NCBI GenBank assembly: GCA_007833815.1
Contig: CP033464.1
Span: forward strand, 5,377,501 to 5,441,500
Reading direction: 5' to 3'
DNA: 64,000 bases
Origin: Brevibacillus laterosporus
GTDB taxonomy: Bacteria; Bacillota; Bacilli; Brevibacillales; Brevibacillaceae
Shown here: piece after piece, positions 54,311 through 62,564 of the stretch
Numbering within the stretch: the stretch's first letter is position 1
How the letters are laid out: each line of letters begins with the position of its first letter
The notes under the pieces: generated by a model
The model's input: only the letters and a program-made list of their open reading frames with translations
Told to the model about the DNA's origin: nothing
Database searches by the model: none
Program-made: the position numbers and the translations under genes

Positions 54311-54982
54311 CTGTTTTCCTTTACCCCGGCGAAAATACAAGTATGAATAAATATAGGTTGATAAAATCGTTAAGCACACGGAAATGGTAATTAACAATAA
54401 TCCCAACCATCCTGGCAAATACGGACATAGCAGATAGACTGTACCTGTTATCATCCAGAAAACGGACAGCTTGCAATGGGTACTAACCCAGACCTCCTGT
54501 TCCTTTTTGGTCCAAGACGTCCGCATTCCCAACGGATGCAGATACGAAATCCACGGCAACAGGTATCCATACACTAACAAGATGATACCTACTATAATCA
54601 TGACGTACATTTCCACACCAATGGGAATAAGCAAATTTTGCAATATCAAAAAACAATACATCGTACTAAACAGTACTGCTTGAGCTATCCGCAACAAATC
54701 AAAACAAATGTTCATCCGTTTAGTTTGCAGCTCTCGTTGGCGAGAGATCGTGATAAATAAGCGTATTAATATTGGTGCTATGATTTGGACAAGGCTAAAA
54801 ATAAGGAGAAACAGCAGTTTATCCTGGTAGTATCCGGTCTTTTCCCCAATCCTTGTTGCTACTAACAGCTTGTCAGGCATTTGGGTGTAAAAACCGATCG
54901 CCGCAATAATGGGAGACATAGTGATTAACACCAGCATAAAATCAAGCCAATGCCACACCCTTTGCTCACGACGCAATTGCAT
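54287..54982 (-). CDS. SdpI-family membrane protein
   Basis: The 231-residue product has about six spans. The N-terminal part resembles DUF1648 (SPIIAAIGFYTQMPDKL), and the later motif LGMRTSWTKKEQEVWVSTHC matches the GxRTPWTL..EVWxxTH signature of SdpI-like proteins. SdpI gives immunity to the SdpC toxin in Bacillus, and other members have unknown roles. The start follows GGCGGTGA. No sdpABC genes are near, so the role here is open. Confidence 0.8.
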   Translation of the reverse strand: MQLRREQRVWHWLDFMLVLITMSPIIAAIGFYTQMPDKLLVATRIGEKTGYYQDKLLFLLIFSLVQIIAPILIRLFITISRQRELQTKRMNICFDLLRIAQAVLFSTMYCFLILQNLLIPIGVEMYVMIIVGIILLVYGYLLPWISYLHPLGMRTSWTKKEQEVWVSTHCKLSVFWMITGTVYLLCPYLPGWLGLLLITISVCLTILSTYIYSYLYFRRGKGKQNKPSLEA

Positions 54983-55057
54983 GTTGTTTCACCGCCATTC
55001 TTCCTATTCGCAAACTTGACTTTCCTACCCCCTAGAGCGGAAAAGCATTAGTGATAC

Positions 55058-55897
55058 TTAAATTGGAATGGACTCAAGCATTTCACCTTGTTCATTCCAT
55101 TTCACTGCCCGATACTTGGCATCATGGTAAAAAGTGAACCACGCTTGTTCTGCTATCATTTCCTTCATCCATTTTTCCTTAGCATAGATAGATGTCATCG
55201 GATAATCATCGTAGGCCATGACCCACAGTGGGTTCTGATGTGCATGTGTAGGCATAATATCCGCCATATGGCAAGCCTTCTCACCCTTGCTTTCAAACAA
55301 GATGATAGCGTGTCCATCACTGTGCCCACCTGTATGAACCATTGTTATACCAGGAACAATCTCTTTTTGTTCCCCATACGTACAAACCTGCTTTTCGATG
55401 GGCCGCCAATTGTCTTCCCAATACGTGTTACGCGATCGGATATTAGGAGATCTTAATTCATTCCATTCAATTTCGTTGATATAAATAATGGCATTAGGAA
55501 AAGTAGAATGCAAACTACCATCTTCTGCCACACTAACTAATCCATTTGCGTGATCATAATGCATGTGAGTCATCAGCACCACATCAATATCTTCAAAATG
55601 TAGCCCAACTGCTTGAAGAGATTCATGTAATTGTGATTCTTCAACAAGACCAAAGTTACGTTTTTGTTTATCATTTAAACGGTTTGTGCCCATACCCGAT
55701 TCAATCAGCATATTTTTTCCATGAACTTGTACAAGAATAGGGTCTGAGCGAAGGGGAATTTGATTGAGCTCATTGGAAGGGTAGCGTTTGCTCCACAAGG
55801 CTTTTGGAACAACTCCAAACATCGCTCCTCCGTCTAACTGGGTCATTCCACCCCTCATCCACGTTAGCTTACAATCACCAATCTGCAATGTATTCAT
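55058..55897 (-). CDS. ytnP: MBL-fold hydrolase, YtnP-like lactonase
   Basis: The 279-residue product starts at 55897 behind AGGAGGAG. Its opening (GGMTQLDGGAMFGVVPKALW) is typical of YtnP, a quorum-quenching lactonase in Bacillus. Zinc ligands are in LMTHMHYDHANGL (HxHxDH), a later HTGGHSDGH and MADIMPTHAH. No signal peptide. By family it may open homoserine-lactone rings of other bacteria's signals; that activity is not shown here. Confidence 0.87.
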   Translation of the reverse strand: MNTLQIGDCKLTWMRGGMTQLDGGAMFGVVPKALWSKRYPSNELNQIPLRSDPILVQVHGKNMLIESGMGTNRLNDKQKRNFGLVEESQLHESLQAVGLHFEDIDVVLMTHMHYDHANGLVSVAEDGSLHSTFPNAIIYINEIEWNELRSPNIRSRNTYWEDNWRPIEKQVCTYGEQKEIVPGITMVHTGGHSDGHAIILFESKGEKACHMADIMPTHAHQNPLWVMAYDDYPMTSIYAKEKWMKEMIAEQAWFTFYHDAKYRAVKWNEQGEMLESIPI

Positions 55898-56082
55898 GCT
55901 ACTCCTCCTTAAGCCAATATCACACAAGAAACTCTTATCTCCTACGTTACACCAAGACAGCTTCTTGGTAAAGAAAACTTCCTTGGTTTGGATTGTTTTG
56001 TGATAAACATAAAAAATTTGTAGGTAAGAAAAATCTGATAAAACCAAGCTTGGAGCGCCGTCAAAATCTGATTCCTATCTGT

Positions 56083-56112
56083 TAAAAGAAAGACACCCGA
56101 TGAGGGGTGCCT
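56083..56112 (-). terminator. intrinsic terminator
   Basis: GGCACCCC-TCAT-GGGTGTC followed on the minus strand by TTTCTTTT, just past the stop of the 56138 gene. Confidence 0.8.
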
Positions 56113-56137
56113 ATTCGAAAATTCTCCTATTTTTGAA

Positions 56138-56434
56138 CTATTTTTCTTGAAAAATAACTGTTTTGGATAACCCAATTACTTCTACTGCATACTCACTGGA
56201 TACTGCTTCCATAATAAATTGAAATTCCCCGTTTGATTTACGCAAGATCATTTGTGCTATTTTTTCCGACTTCTTAAACAAACTAATAGCATGGTCATTT
56301 CCTGGATAGCCATCGCTCGTTGCTATAAATCGACAACCTGCAGGCAGACAGAATTTCCAATCCTTTACTCGAATATTCTGCTGTTGTGCATTAAGAAAAT
56401 GACGCTTCCCTAATAATATCATGTGCTCGCCCAT
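56138..56434 (-). CDS. small hypothetical protein
   Basis: A 98-residue soluble product from the ATG at 56434, with AAGGTGG 7 bases before it. It has PAGCRFIATSDGYPGNDHAI and ends in EVIGLSKTVIFQEK. No family recognised. It has its own terminator, which supports a real gene. Confidence 0.6.
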   Translation of the reverse strand: MGEHMILLGKRHFLNAQQQNIRVKDWKFCLPAGCRFIATSDGYPGNDHAISLFKKSEKIAQMILRKSNGEFQFIMEAVSSEYAVEVIGLSKTVIFQEK

Positions 56435-57060
56435 ACCCACGCCACCTTCACCCTAAAGGGCTATAAAGTTATTTTTATTGTGCAATGAAATCGTAAGAAA
56501 AGAAAGTGCTTCGACAAAAACTCCAATAAACCGACAGTAGTCGTATTTTAATGTAAAAATTTTCTTTTTATAGATATGTATGTATAATAGTTTTTCTACT
56601 CTCCCTAGTTGTTTTTTTTGTCGCTGTTATCAGCACTGGTTGAAGCCTTATCTTATCTACGTATATACTTTTTTTATATAGGATCCGTTTCGGGAGATCC
56701 TTGACTTACAATCATATATAAAAAGAAATAATATTACATTTTATTCACATTTTTACAAAATCCTATTTTATATTTCTTTGTACCAACAAACTTTTTTCTC
56801 TTTCGTTCGACATTTTCTTCTTACGTTATTCTTTTTTCTCACGATCAATTTTTTGCCATTATCTTTTTTGATCTTATATAATCAACGCTATCCGTTATAA
56901 ATCGCATCATATCCCTGCCTTGTATCCCGTTTAATCTCCTCATGGTACTATCAAATACATAATTATGATAACTTTCTCAAAATAACCAATTATTACGTTT
57001 GAGAAAAGAGGAATAACCAAGTAAACTAAATCATGGATAGTCTGTTATCCGCAAATATTT
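56435..57060. other. AT-rich intergenic region
   Basis: About 625 very AT-rich bases without a credible open frame. A GGATCC..GGAGATCC partial palindrome near 56680-56700 is followed by TTGACT. A strong plus-strand terminator follows at 57061, although no plus-strand gene precedes it for 2.8 kb. Confidence 0.5.
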
Positions 57061-57098
57061 GCCCGCCCAAAACATGCAGATTGGCGGGCATTTTTTTA
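57061..57098 (+). terminator. strong terminator without an upstream plus-strand gene
   Basis: GCCCGCC pairs with GGCGGGC and is followed by seven T on the plus strand; the minus-strand tail (AAATATTT) is weaker. It may serve the MgtC gene on the minus strand or end an unseen plus-strand RNA. Confidence 0.8.
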
Positions 57099-57108
57099 TT
57101 CCCTTGCG

Positions 57109-57771
57109 TTATTTATCCATTCGTATAAAGGTGACACCAATCATATCTTGGATTTCAATGAGCAAGTGATTTACTTCCGTAGAGACTTGAGCCTGAATCT
57201 GCAAATCCAGAATCGTCTTTGTATTCTCCTGTTCATTGGGCATTTCCACTTGATAGGTGGAAATCTTGACTCCATTGTTTGTTAATTTATCAATAACAGT
57301 CCGCACGAGATTCTGTTCTTGCAAATGAACTACAAGGTGCATCGTTTTTGGAAAAACCAATTGTAAGCTGCGATCCAGAATCTCTAGCCCAATCAACACA
57401 AGAATCGTTGCACAAAAACCAATGCCATACATACCTGAACCGATAGCAAGCCCAATACCTGCCGTAGCCCACAAACCAGCAGCTGTTGTTAAGCCGCGAA
57501 TGGACTGTTTTTGCACCAAGATAGTACCTGCTCCGAGGAAGCCGATGCCGCTCACCACATTGGCTGCAATACGACTTGGGTCTAGTTTGACCGAGTCACC
57601 TAGAACGTCATAAAAGGCATATTTGGAAACAATCATAATCAACGAGCTACCCACCGCCACAAGAAAATGCGTGCGCAATCCCGCTGCTTTCTGTCTACTT
57701 TTCCGCTCGAATCCAATAAGTGCCCCGCATAAACCACCAACAAATAATCGTAGGAGTAATTCCCATTCCAT
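57109..57771 (-). CDS. MgtC/SapB-family membrane protein
   Basis: The 220-residue product has four to five N-terminal spans with the family's LLLRLFVGGLCGALIGFERK, then GLRTHFLVAVGSSLIMIVSK and GLTTAAGLWATAGIGLAIGS, and a soluble ACT-like C-terminal domain (about 145-220). MgtC proteins modulate ATP synthase or magnesium response in some pathogens, while in Bacillus (YhiD/SapB) the role is unclear. I start at 57771, 8 bases after AGGGGGA. Confidence 0.87.
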   Translation of the reverse strand: MEWELLLRLFVGGLCGALIGFERKSRQKAAGLRTHFLVAVGSSLIMIVSKYAFYDVLGDSVKLDPSRIAANVVSGIGFLGAGTILVQKQSIRGLTTAAGLWATAGIGLAIGSGMYGIGFCATILVLIGLEILDRSLQLVFPKTMHLVVHLQEQNLVRTVIDKLTNNGVKISTYQVEMPNEQENTKTILDLQIQAQVSTEVNHLLIEIQDMIGVTFIRMDK

Positions 57772-57848
57772 CTTCATTCCCCCTAGCATTCTCTATACCC
57801 TTATATGTAGTTCATTGAAACCAAATGAATGTCTTCGTACAAAACAGC

Positions 57849-57884
57849 AAAAAATCTGACTCTCATGTAAGAGAATCAGACTTT
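57849..57884 (-). terminator. intrinsic terminator after HExxH gene
   Basis: AGTCTGATTCTC pairs with GAGAGTCAGATTTT on the minus strand and is followed by a T-run, just past the stop of the 57903 gene. Confidence 0.8.
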
Positions 57885-57902
57885 ATCTGCTTACCTTCCC
57901 AT

Positions 57903-59414
57903 CTAATGCGGCTCTAAAACATACGAATATGGTACATGTAAAAAAGAAAGTAAACGATTTTGCCCCTCTTCCTCCTGAACTCCTTGAAGAATTTCGCTTA
58001 TTTCTTTTTGAACAGACTCGTAACGAATCTGGTGTTGCTGTTCTGATTCCGCAGTCTCTTCAAGCTCTCTTATCCAATCTGCTACTTGCTTTGCGACAGG
58101 TAAAAGAGCCTGCTGAATTTTTGTATAAATAGTTGATAATTGGTGATTATTTTGCTCTAGGAGTTGATTAGAGCACTGTTCCAAATAGCCACGAATCTCC
58201 GCTAGACGTGACATTAATTCTCTCCATTTCCATAGTTGCTTATGCTGTTTACGCTGTTTTGAATCCAGTGGTGGGAACGGATCACTGGAAAATAGAGATT
58301 GCACGTCTGTCCACGGGTTTTTCTGAAGTGATTCCTCCAGCTTTTTCATGCAATATGCATGAGCAGGGAGCAACTCTACCGTTTCTCTAAAGGCAGGTAA
58401 TGTATTTCGTGCATAGCTTTTAACTCCCCAAGCACTATGAGCTTGTAGAGCTTTCACAAAGGAAAAACAATGCTTATGTAATAATTCCAGTTCCCTTTCC
58501 TCTAATTCATGATTAGACAAAATCGTTTGTTTGACAGCGTTATCGGGAATGTGAAAGTTCCCCTCTCCCAATTGCATGCCTCTCTTCACATAGGTCCGTA
58601 ATGTTTCTCCCGTTAAAGAAGGCTCGCCATTTCCTTGATAAAGCTCAATACGGAAGGCAGCAAATTCTTCGAACCCTTGCGTATTTCCGTATCCATCGTC
58701 AATGACATGCAAGTCCGTCTGTACTTCCATTAGCTCACTTAATACCTGTTCTTCTAATGCATAGATACATCCCTCGATATGAGTCCAATAGCTTCTACAT
58801 TCAGCCTCTGATCCCAGTACCCTTTGATACACATCATGAAACAAGAGAATATGAGCAATCTCATGAAAGTAATTCTGAAATGGAAATTTAAGGTTTTCCC
58901 CACGGAGGTAGGAGCCTGCATTCTGATAAATTTTCCCGTGTTCAGGACGAAACAGAGTAGGTAATGTTGAATCTACGTCTAAAAATAGCTCAATGCCCGC
59001 GTTATAACTATTTGCCCAAACGGCTAGGTAGGTAGGACTCAGCAAGAGTGCAATAGAATGGTTGGTAATTTGTACAGGTAGATTAAAATGTAGACCATTC
59101 GTCTCTTCCTGCAAAGACAACCATGTCATGCCGACTGCTAAAGCCTGGTACAGCGCAAACTCACCTTGTGCAACCGAATGTCGTGCATACAGCTGTAGTT
59201 GTCTAAGGCAACTCGTCACATTATCTTGTTCATATGTATATTTTTGTTGAAATTGTTCAAGCCCTTCTACAAAATCTCCATGTTCGATTGTTAAAAACAC
59301 ATTAATTCCATCTACCCATAGATCTGAACCTATTTTAGACTCCAACCATTGATCGGTATCCTGTGCTAGCTTACGCAGTTCTTCGTAGCGTTGTATCATG
59401 TGAAAGGAATTCAT
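57903..59414 (-). CDS. HExxH-motif protein, candidate peptide-modifying enzyme
   Basis: A 503-residue soluble protein with HEIAH at residues 184-188 (FPFQNYFHEIAHILLFHDVY) and several later acidic residues (EEQVLSELMEVQTDL) that could complete a metal site. The C-terminal third (about 390-490) is coiled-coil-like (LRQ/EELEETAESEQQHQIR-type). No signal peptide or span. HExxH proteins next to short peptides include both zinc proteases and the HEXXH-motif enzymes that hydroxylate RiPP precursors. The two 31-residue peptide genes directly upstream on the same strand suggest they are its substrates. Which chemistry applies cannot be told. The ribosome site (GGATAAG) is weak. Confidence 0.75.
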   Translation of the reverse strand: MNSFHMIQRYEELRKLAQDTDQWLESKIGSDLWVDGINVFLTIEHGDFVEGLEQFQQKYTYEQDNVTSCLRQLQLYARHSVAQGEFALYQALAVGMTWLSLQEETNGLHFNLPVQITNHSIALLLSPTYLAVWANSYNAGIELFLDVDSTLPTLFRPEHGKIYQNAGSYLRGENLKFPFQNYFHEIAHILLFHDVYQRVLGSEAECRSYWTHIEGCIYALEEQVLSELMEVQTDLHVIDDGYGNTQGFEEFAAFRIELYQGNGEPSLTGETLRTYVKRGMQLGEGNFHIPDNAVKQTILSNHELEERELELLHKHCFSFVKALQAHSAWGVKSYARNTLPAFRETVELLPAHAYCMKKLEESLQKNPWTDVQSLFSSDPFPPLDSKQRKQHKQLWKWRELMSRLAEIRGYLEQCSNQLLEQNNHQLSTIYTKIQQALLPVAKQVADWIRELEETAESEQQHQIRYESVQKEISEILQGVQEEEGQNRLLSFLHVPYSYVLEPH

Positions 59415-59515
59415 CTTATCTTATCCTATCCCTTCTTCATTTTGATCATAAATAAAGAAAACTTGGCAATTGCCAAGCATAAGAGCTACTAGGGCCTTAG
59501 TAGCTTATACGATAG

Positions 59516-59549
59516 TAAAACAAGAGCACGCGTCATACGTGCCCTTGTC
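59516..59549 (-). terminator. terminator between peptide genes and HExxH gene
   Basis: ACAAGGGCACG pairs with CGTGCTCTTGT and is followed by TTTTAC on the minus strand. Two more small hairpins follow (59480-59508 and CTTGGCAATTGCCAAG at 59463-59478). Partial readthrough would give much peptide mRNA and little enzyme mRNA, common in precursor/enzyme operons. Confidence 0.75.
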
Positions 59550-59556
59550 TAAAACA

Positions 59557-59652
59557 TTAAAGTAAACAAACAGTGGTGATAATTGGATGGACAATACCTT
59601 TCATGTCTGTTACCTTTTCATTATTGACAGTAACCTTTACAACTTTTTTCAT
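59557..59652 (-). CDS. 31-residue peptide B, putative precursor
   Basis: An ATG at 59652 follows AGAGGGGG. The product begins MKKVVKVTVNNEKVTDMK and ends ITTVCLL. It shares with peptide A the MKKVVKV start, the N-x-x-VT-D/E-MK centre and the VCL end, at equal length, so the two are duplicates. Pattern: conserved N-terminal leader-like part, variable middle (GIVHPII) and one Cys near the C terminus. No signal peptide. The function as a RiPP precursor or signal is inferred from length, duplication and the HExxH neighbour. Confidence 0.75.
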   Translation of the reverse strand: MKKVVKVTVNNEKVTDMKGIVHPIITTVCLL

Positions 59653-59712
59653 AGTAAAACCCCCTCTTTACGTTGAAAAGATGTTTTTTTCGCTGAAAAG
59701 ATGTACTTCAAA

Positions 59713-59808
59713 TTACAAACAAACGTCAACAACAACACGCCACATTAAAGCTTTCATTTCAGTTACATTTTTGTTATCTGAGAGCTCTACTTTCACTACT
59801 TTTTTCAT
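59713..59808 (-). CDS. 31-residue peptide A, putative precursor
   Basis: An ATG at 59808 lies 5 bases after AAAAGGAGGGAG, a very strong ribosome site. The product begins MKKVVKVELSDNKNVTEMK and ends VVVDVCL. A promoter (TTGAAA-17-CATAAT) and an inverted repeat lie directly upstream. It is the first gene of the group, 60 bases ahead of peptide B. The variable part is ALMWR then VVVDV, with one Trp, Arg and Asp that could be modification targets. Family unknown to me. Confidence 0.78.
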   Translation of the reverse strand: MKKVVKVELSDNKNVTEMKALMWRVVVDVCL

Positions 59809-59835
59809 ACGGCTCCCTCCTTTTAACTAGATTTT

Positions 59836-59858
59836 ATGATAGGAGTAAAATCTATCAT
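59836..59858 (-). promoter_or_regulatory. inverted repeat, possible operator
   Basis: ATGATAG and CTATCAT flank a 9-base spacer, between the -10 box and the ribosome site of peptide A. Its place suits repressor binding. Confidence 0.45.
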
Positions 59859-59865
59859 TGAAACT

Positions 59866-59894
59866 ATTATGATAGATAGTTCTGAAAATTTCAA
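59866..59894 (-). promoter_or_regulatory. promoter of the peptide genes
   Basis: On the minus strand: TTGAAA, 17 bases, CATAAT, about 60 bases before the peptide A start. The DNA around it is very AT-rich. Confidence 0.6.
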
Positions 59895-60032
59895 TAATAT
59901 TACAAAATTTTTATATTATACTAGTTTTGGTGCTCAGATTACATAAGTAGAAAAACAAACCTCGGCTAGCTCCACACAAATTAGGAACAAGCAGAAAAAA
60001 TATATCGGAATACACATGGGGGGAATAAAAAT

Positions 60033-60077
60033 AAAAACCGGAGCGTAGAAGGACAACTGCCTTTCTACTACTCCGGC
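60033..60077 (-). terminator. intrinsic terminator after sugar kinase
   Basis: CCGGAGTAGTAGAAA pairs with TTCTACGCTCCGG and is followed by TTTTTATTTTT on the minus strand; it ends the amino-sugar operon. Confidence 0.85.
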
Positions 60078-60146
60078 TAAACGTGTTTTTCGATTGTCTA
60101 TTTTTTCCTTCCATATATCTGACACGGCTTTTTCGATCGTAATGCT

Positions 60147-61067
60147 CTACCTGCTTTGCTCCCTCATCTCTTGCAATGCCAAGTAATAAGCTCCTTTGGA
60201 AGAACAAACCTCTTCTAAAACAAATACTGCGTCTGGAATAAACTTTTTCAATTCTTCATAAAAAGCCTTTTGTACAATCGTAATTCGGGTCAATATACTT
60301 CCCTTTAGAGCGATGGAAACAGGTGCTTCAAACTTGGTTTTTTTGTATAAACGGATAGTCATTTGTGCCAAATATTGTCCTGCTGTCCGTAGAATTCGTT
60401 GGGCGTTCGGCTCACCAGCTTCCGCTTCCCCTACAACTAATGGGGTTAGGGCTGCGATCTTATCCTTTGAAGAAGAATAGACGAATCCTTTAATCTGTGC
60501 CGCCTTTTGTAGTCCCAGATAATCTAGTAGCACCTGACTTAAAGAGCTGTACGCAAACCCGCACTCTTCCTCTATCATCAACTGCCGCAGAGCTTCAATC
60601 CCAATCCAATATCCGCTGCCTTCATCACCGAGTAGATGCCCCCATCCCCCAGTCATGAAGCTCTGACCTCTGTGTACTCCGAGCGCTACTGCTCCTGTAC
60701 CTGCTATGGTCAACATACCGTCTTGGCCTTGCAAGCAAGCCGCATGAGCAATTCGGGCATCATTTGTGATAGTGATGGGTACCGCAAAGCGCTCTTGCAA
60801 ACTAGCTTCTACTACTTCCCGATGTGTACCGCTCTCAATACCTGCCAGCCCCAAAAATAAATAGACACAATCATGATCATCTATAACTGCATTCTGACAT
60901 TGATCAATAGCTTGGATCATATGGGAGATGGCCGTCTCTCTATGGACCATGACGTTGCCGTATCCGCTCTCTCCCCTAGCAAGCTCTATACCTTGTAAAT
61001 TATAGGCCACTGCTATTGTTTTCGTTCCGCCGCCGTCAACCCCGATGATATAGGCCACTTTTTTCAC
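60147..61067 (-). CDS. N-acetylglucosamine/N-acetylmuramate kinase-like protein
   Basis: A 306-residue member of the BadF/BadG ATPase family (ASKHA fold). It has GVDGGGTKTIAVAYN (phosphate 1), LFLGLAGIESG, TNDARIAHAACL (catalytic Asp) and TIAGTGAVALG (phosphate 2), then GGWGHLLGDEGSGYWIG. MurK of Clostridium and human NAGK are of this type and phosphorylate GlcNAc or MurNAc. It lies 10 bases behind mupG, last in the operon, so a role in amino-sugar salvage is likely. Start: GTG behind AAGGGTGA. Confidence 0.88.
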   Translation of the reverse strand: MKKVAYIIGVDGGGTKTIAVAYNLQGIELARGESGYGNVMVHRETAISHMIQAIDQCQNAVIDDHDCVYLFLGLAGIESGTHREVVEASLQERFAVPITITNDARIAHAACLQGQDGMLTIAGTGAVALGVHRGQSFMTGGWGHLLGDEGSGYWIGIEALRQLMIEEECGFAYSSLSQVLLDYLGLQKAAQIKGFVYSSSKDKIAALTPLVVGEAEAGEPNAQRILRTAGQYLAQMTIRLYKKTKFEAPVSIALKGSILTRITIVQKAFYEELKKFIPDAVFVLEEVCSSKGAYYLALQEMREQSR

Positions 61068-61077
61068 TCACCCTTAT

Positions 61078-62166
61078 TTACGCCTTTTCCACAAACGCAA
61101 ACTTACCCCATGGCTGTAATTGATCCAACAAGAAAATTTCTTCTTCAGCAATACGACCAACCACATTTGTTTTACCTGAATTGTCCATATCCTGCAAAGC
61201 TAATTGTAGTTCTCCTTTGTACTGTCCATATAGATTATTTTCCACCAGTACATCTCCACGGCGAATGTGTGGTATGTTTGATGGCGGGAAATCCTCTTGC
61301 TTGTATTTCACGCGAGACTGTGTGGAACGAATCAGGTAATCGGAAACGTCCCCACGATAGAAATGGGGCTCTTCTAATACAATCTTTTTCTCAAGAGACG
61401 TAATACTCTCATGTAGTTCGACCCTAAATGTTAATTTATTAGGATTCACTTCACTTACTTCACGCAGCTCAGACTCTGACGCATAAGCATTTGCGATAAT
61501 GATATCGTCAATCAGCCCCATTGAATACAGGTGTTTAACCTGTGTACCGATAGGGAGCGTACGGTGCATTTCCAGTGAGCAAAGTCCTTCAGTCACTGGC
61601 CATGGTCCGAACGTAGCTGTCTGAGAAGTAACAAACGCCGCTGTTCGAATCCCTTTTTCTTTAAACTGGCGGCTACATGCTTCAAAATGTTTCAACGACA
61701 AACCGGCATAACGATGAGGATAAAAGTTATGTGAGCCCAAAATATTATCTACTTGTGGCTGATAGGTCATGATGTTATCAATGTATTTCGTGCCACTGCT
61801 CATATTTAGTTCGATTTTTAGTCCATATGGATTATAAGTCATCATTGCTTCTTCATGACCAGTAAATCCCATATCAAGACGAATTCCATAAGCACCTAAA
61901 CGATGGAAAAAGGAGAGGTCGTCGTAGGAAATGCCCAATTTATCAAATACACGCGGTGCTATATCTACAATTACTTGCATACCTAGGCTATTAGCATAAT
62001 CAATGGTTTCCTTACATTCTTGCACGATTGCCTCTGCATCCCCCTCAACGGACAATAGGCAAGTAAAAATACGTGTGAAACCATACCGATTGGCTAGCGC
62101 AATATACGCTTTGTCTTTCTCGACTGTACTGTGTTCAGGATAAATAGAGATACCTAGCTGATGCAT
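61078..62166 (-). CDS. mupG: 6-phospho-N-acetylmuramidase MupG (DUF871)
   Basis: MupG cleaves MurNAc-6-phosphate-GlcNAc during cell-wall recycling. The 362-residue product has the DUF871 pattern: LGISIYPEHSTVEKDKAYI at the start, GFTRIFTCLLSVEG, the barrel strands (IRLDMGFTGHEEAMMTYNPY; IELNMSSGTKY; ILGSHNFYPHRYAGLS) and a small C-terminal beta domain. Start behind GGGAGGG. It sits between a PTS IIA gene and the kinase, consistent with uptake and phosphorylation of its disaccharide. Confidence 0.9.
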   Translation of the reverse strand: MHQLGISIYPEHSTVEKDKAYIALANRYGFTRIFTCLLSVEGDAEAIVQECKETIDYANSLGMQVIVDIAPRVFDKLGISYDDLSFFHRLGAYGIRLDMGFTGHEEAMMTYNPYGLKIELNMSSGTKYIDNIMTYQPQVDNILGSHNFYPHRYAGLSLKHFEACSRQFKEKGIRTAAFVTSQTATFGPWPVTEGLCSLEMHRTLPIGTQVKHLYSMGLIDDIIIANAYASESELREVSEVNPNKLTFRVELHESITSLEKKIVLEEPHFYRGDVSDYLIRSTQSRVKYKQEDFPPSNIPHIRRGDVLVENNLYGQYKGELQLALQDMDNSGKTNVVGRIAEEEIFLLDQLQPWGKFAFVEKA

Positions 62167-62182
62167 ACGAAACCCTCCCTAT

Positions 62183-62530
62183 CTATTTTGAAGTCTCTGC
62201 TTTTAGTTTTTGTAAAATACGAATCATATGTTCAATCAGCTTTTGTTCACTCATTGATGTCATAAGATGATCTTGCGCATGAATCATTAACAATGTCTTA
62301 TCCGCAGGTGTACCGTTTAACTCGGCTTGAATTAACTCGGTTTGCGTGTGATGAGCAAGTCTTAATTCTTCCTGTGCTTGCTTCATCAGCTCGGCAGCTT
62401 GGTCAAAGTTGTACTCTTCGGCTGCTGTCAATGCTTCATAGGCAAGACCACGAGCATTTCCACTGTGAACAATAATTTCAAAAATAGCCGTTTCATTGTT
62501 ATTGATGTCGTTATTCATTTCGTTTTGCAT
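62183..62530 (-). CDS. PTS lactose/cellobiose-type IIA component
   Basis: A 115-residue phospho-carrier that takes phosphate from HPr to a sugar permease. The family pattern is IVHSGNARGLAYEALTAAEE, HHTQTELIQAELNG, and the phosphorylated His is in LLMIHAQDHLM. I prefer the ATG at 62530, 7 bases after TAGGAGTG, over a GTG three codons earlier. The Lac/Chb type usually serves disaccharides such as chitobiose. IIB and IIC are not in the window. Confidence 0.9.
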   Translation of the reverse strand: MQNEMNNDINNNETAIFEIIVHSGNARGLAYEALTAAEEYNFDQAAELMKQAQEELRLAHHTQTELIQAELNGTPADKTLLMIHAQDHLMTSMSEQKLIEHMIRILQKLKAETSK

Positions 62531-62564
62531 GTCATCCACTCCTACTCATATTCTTCTCGTTTTT

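Noticed and set aside
59573-59830. Plus-strand 85-residue frame over the peptide genes
   Set aside because: It has no ribosome site and is the antisense shadow of the two peptide genes, which have strong sites and mutual similarity.
59911-60207. Minus-strand 98-residue frame past the sugar kinase
   Set aside because: It overlaps the kinase end and runs through its terminator hairpin; composition is random.
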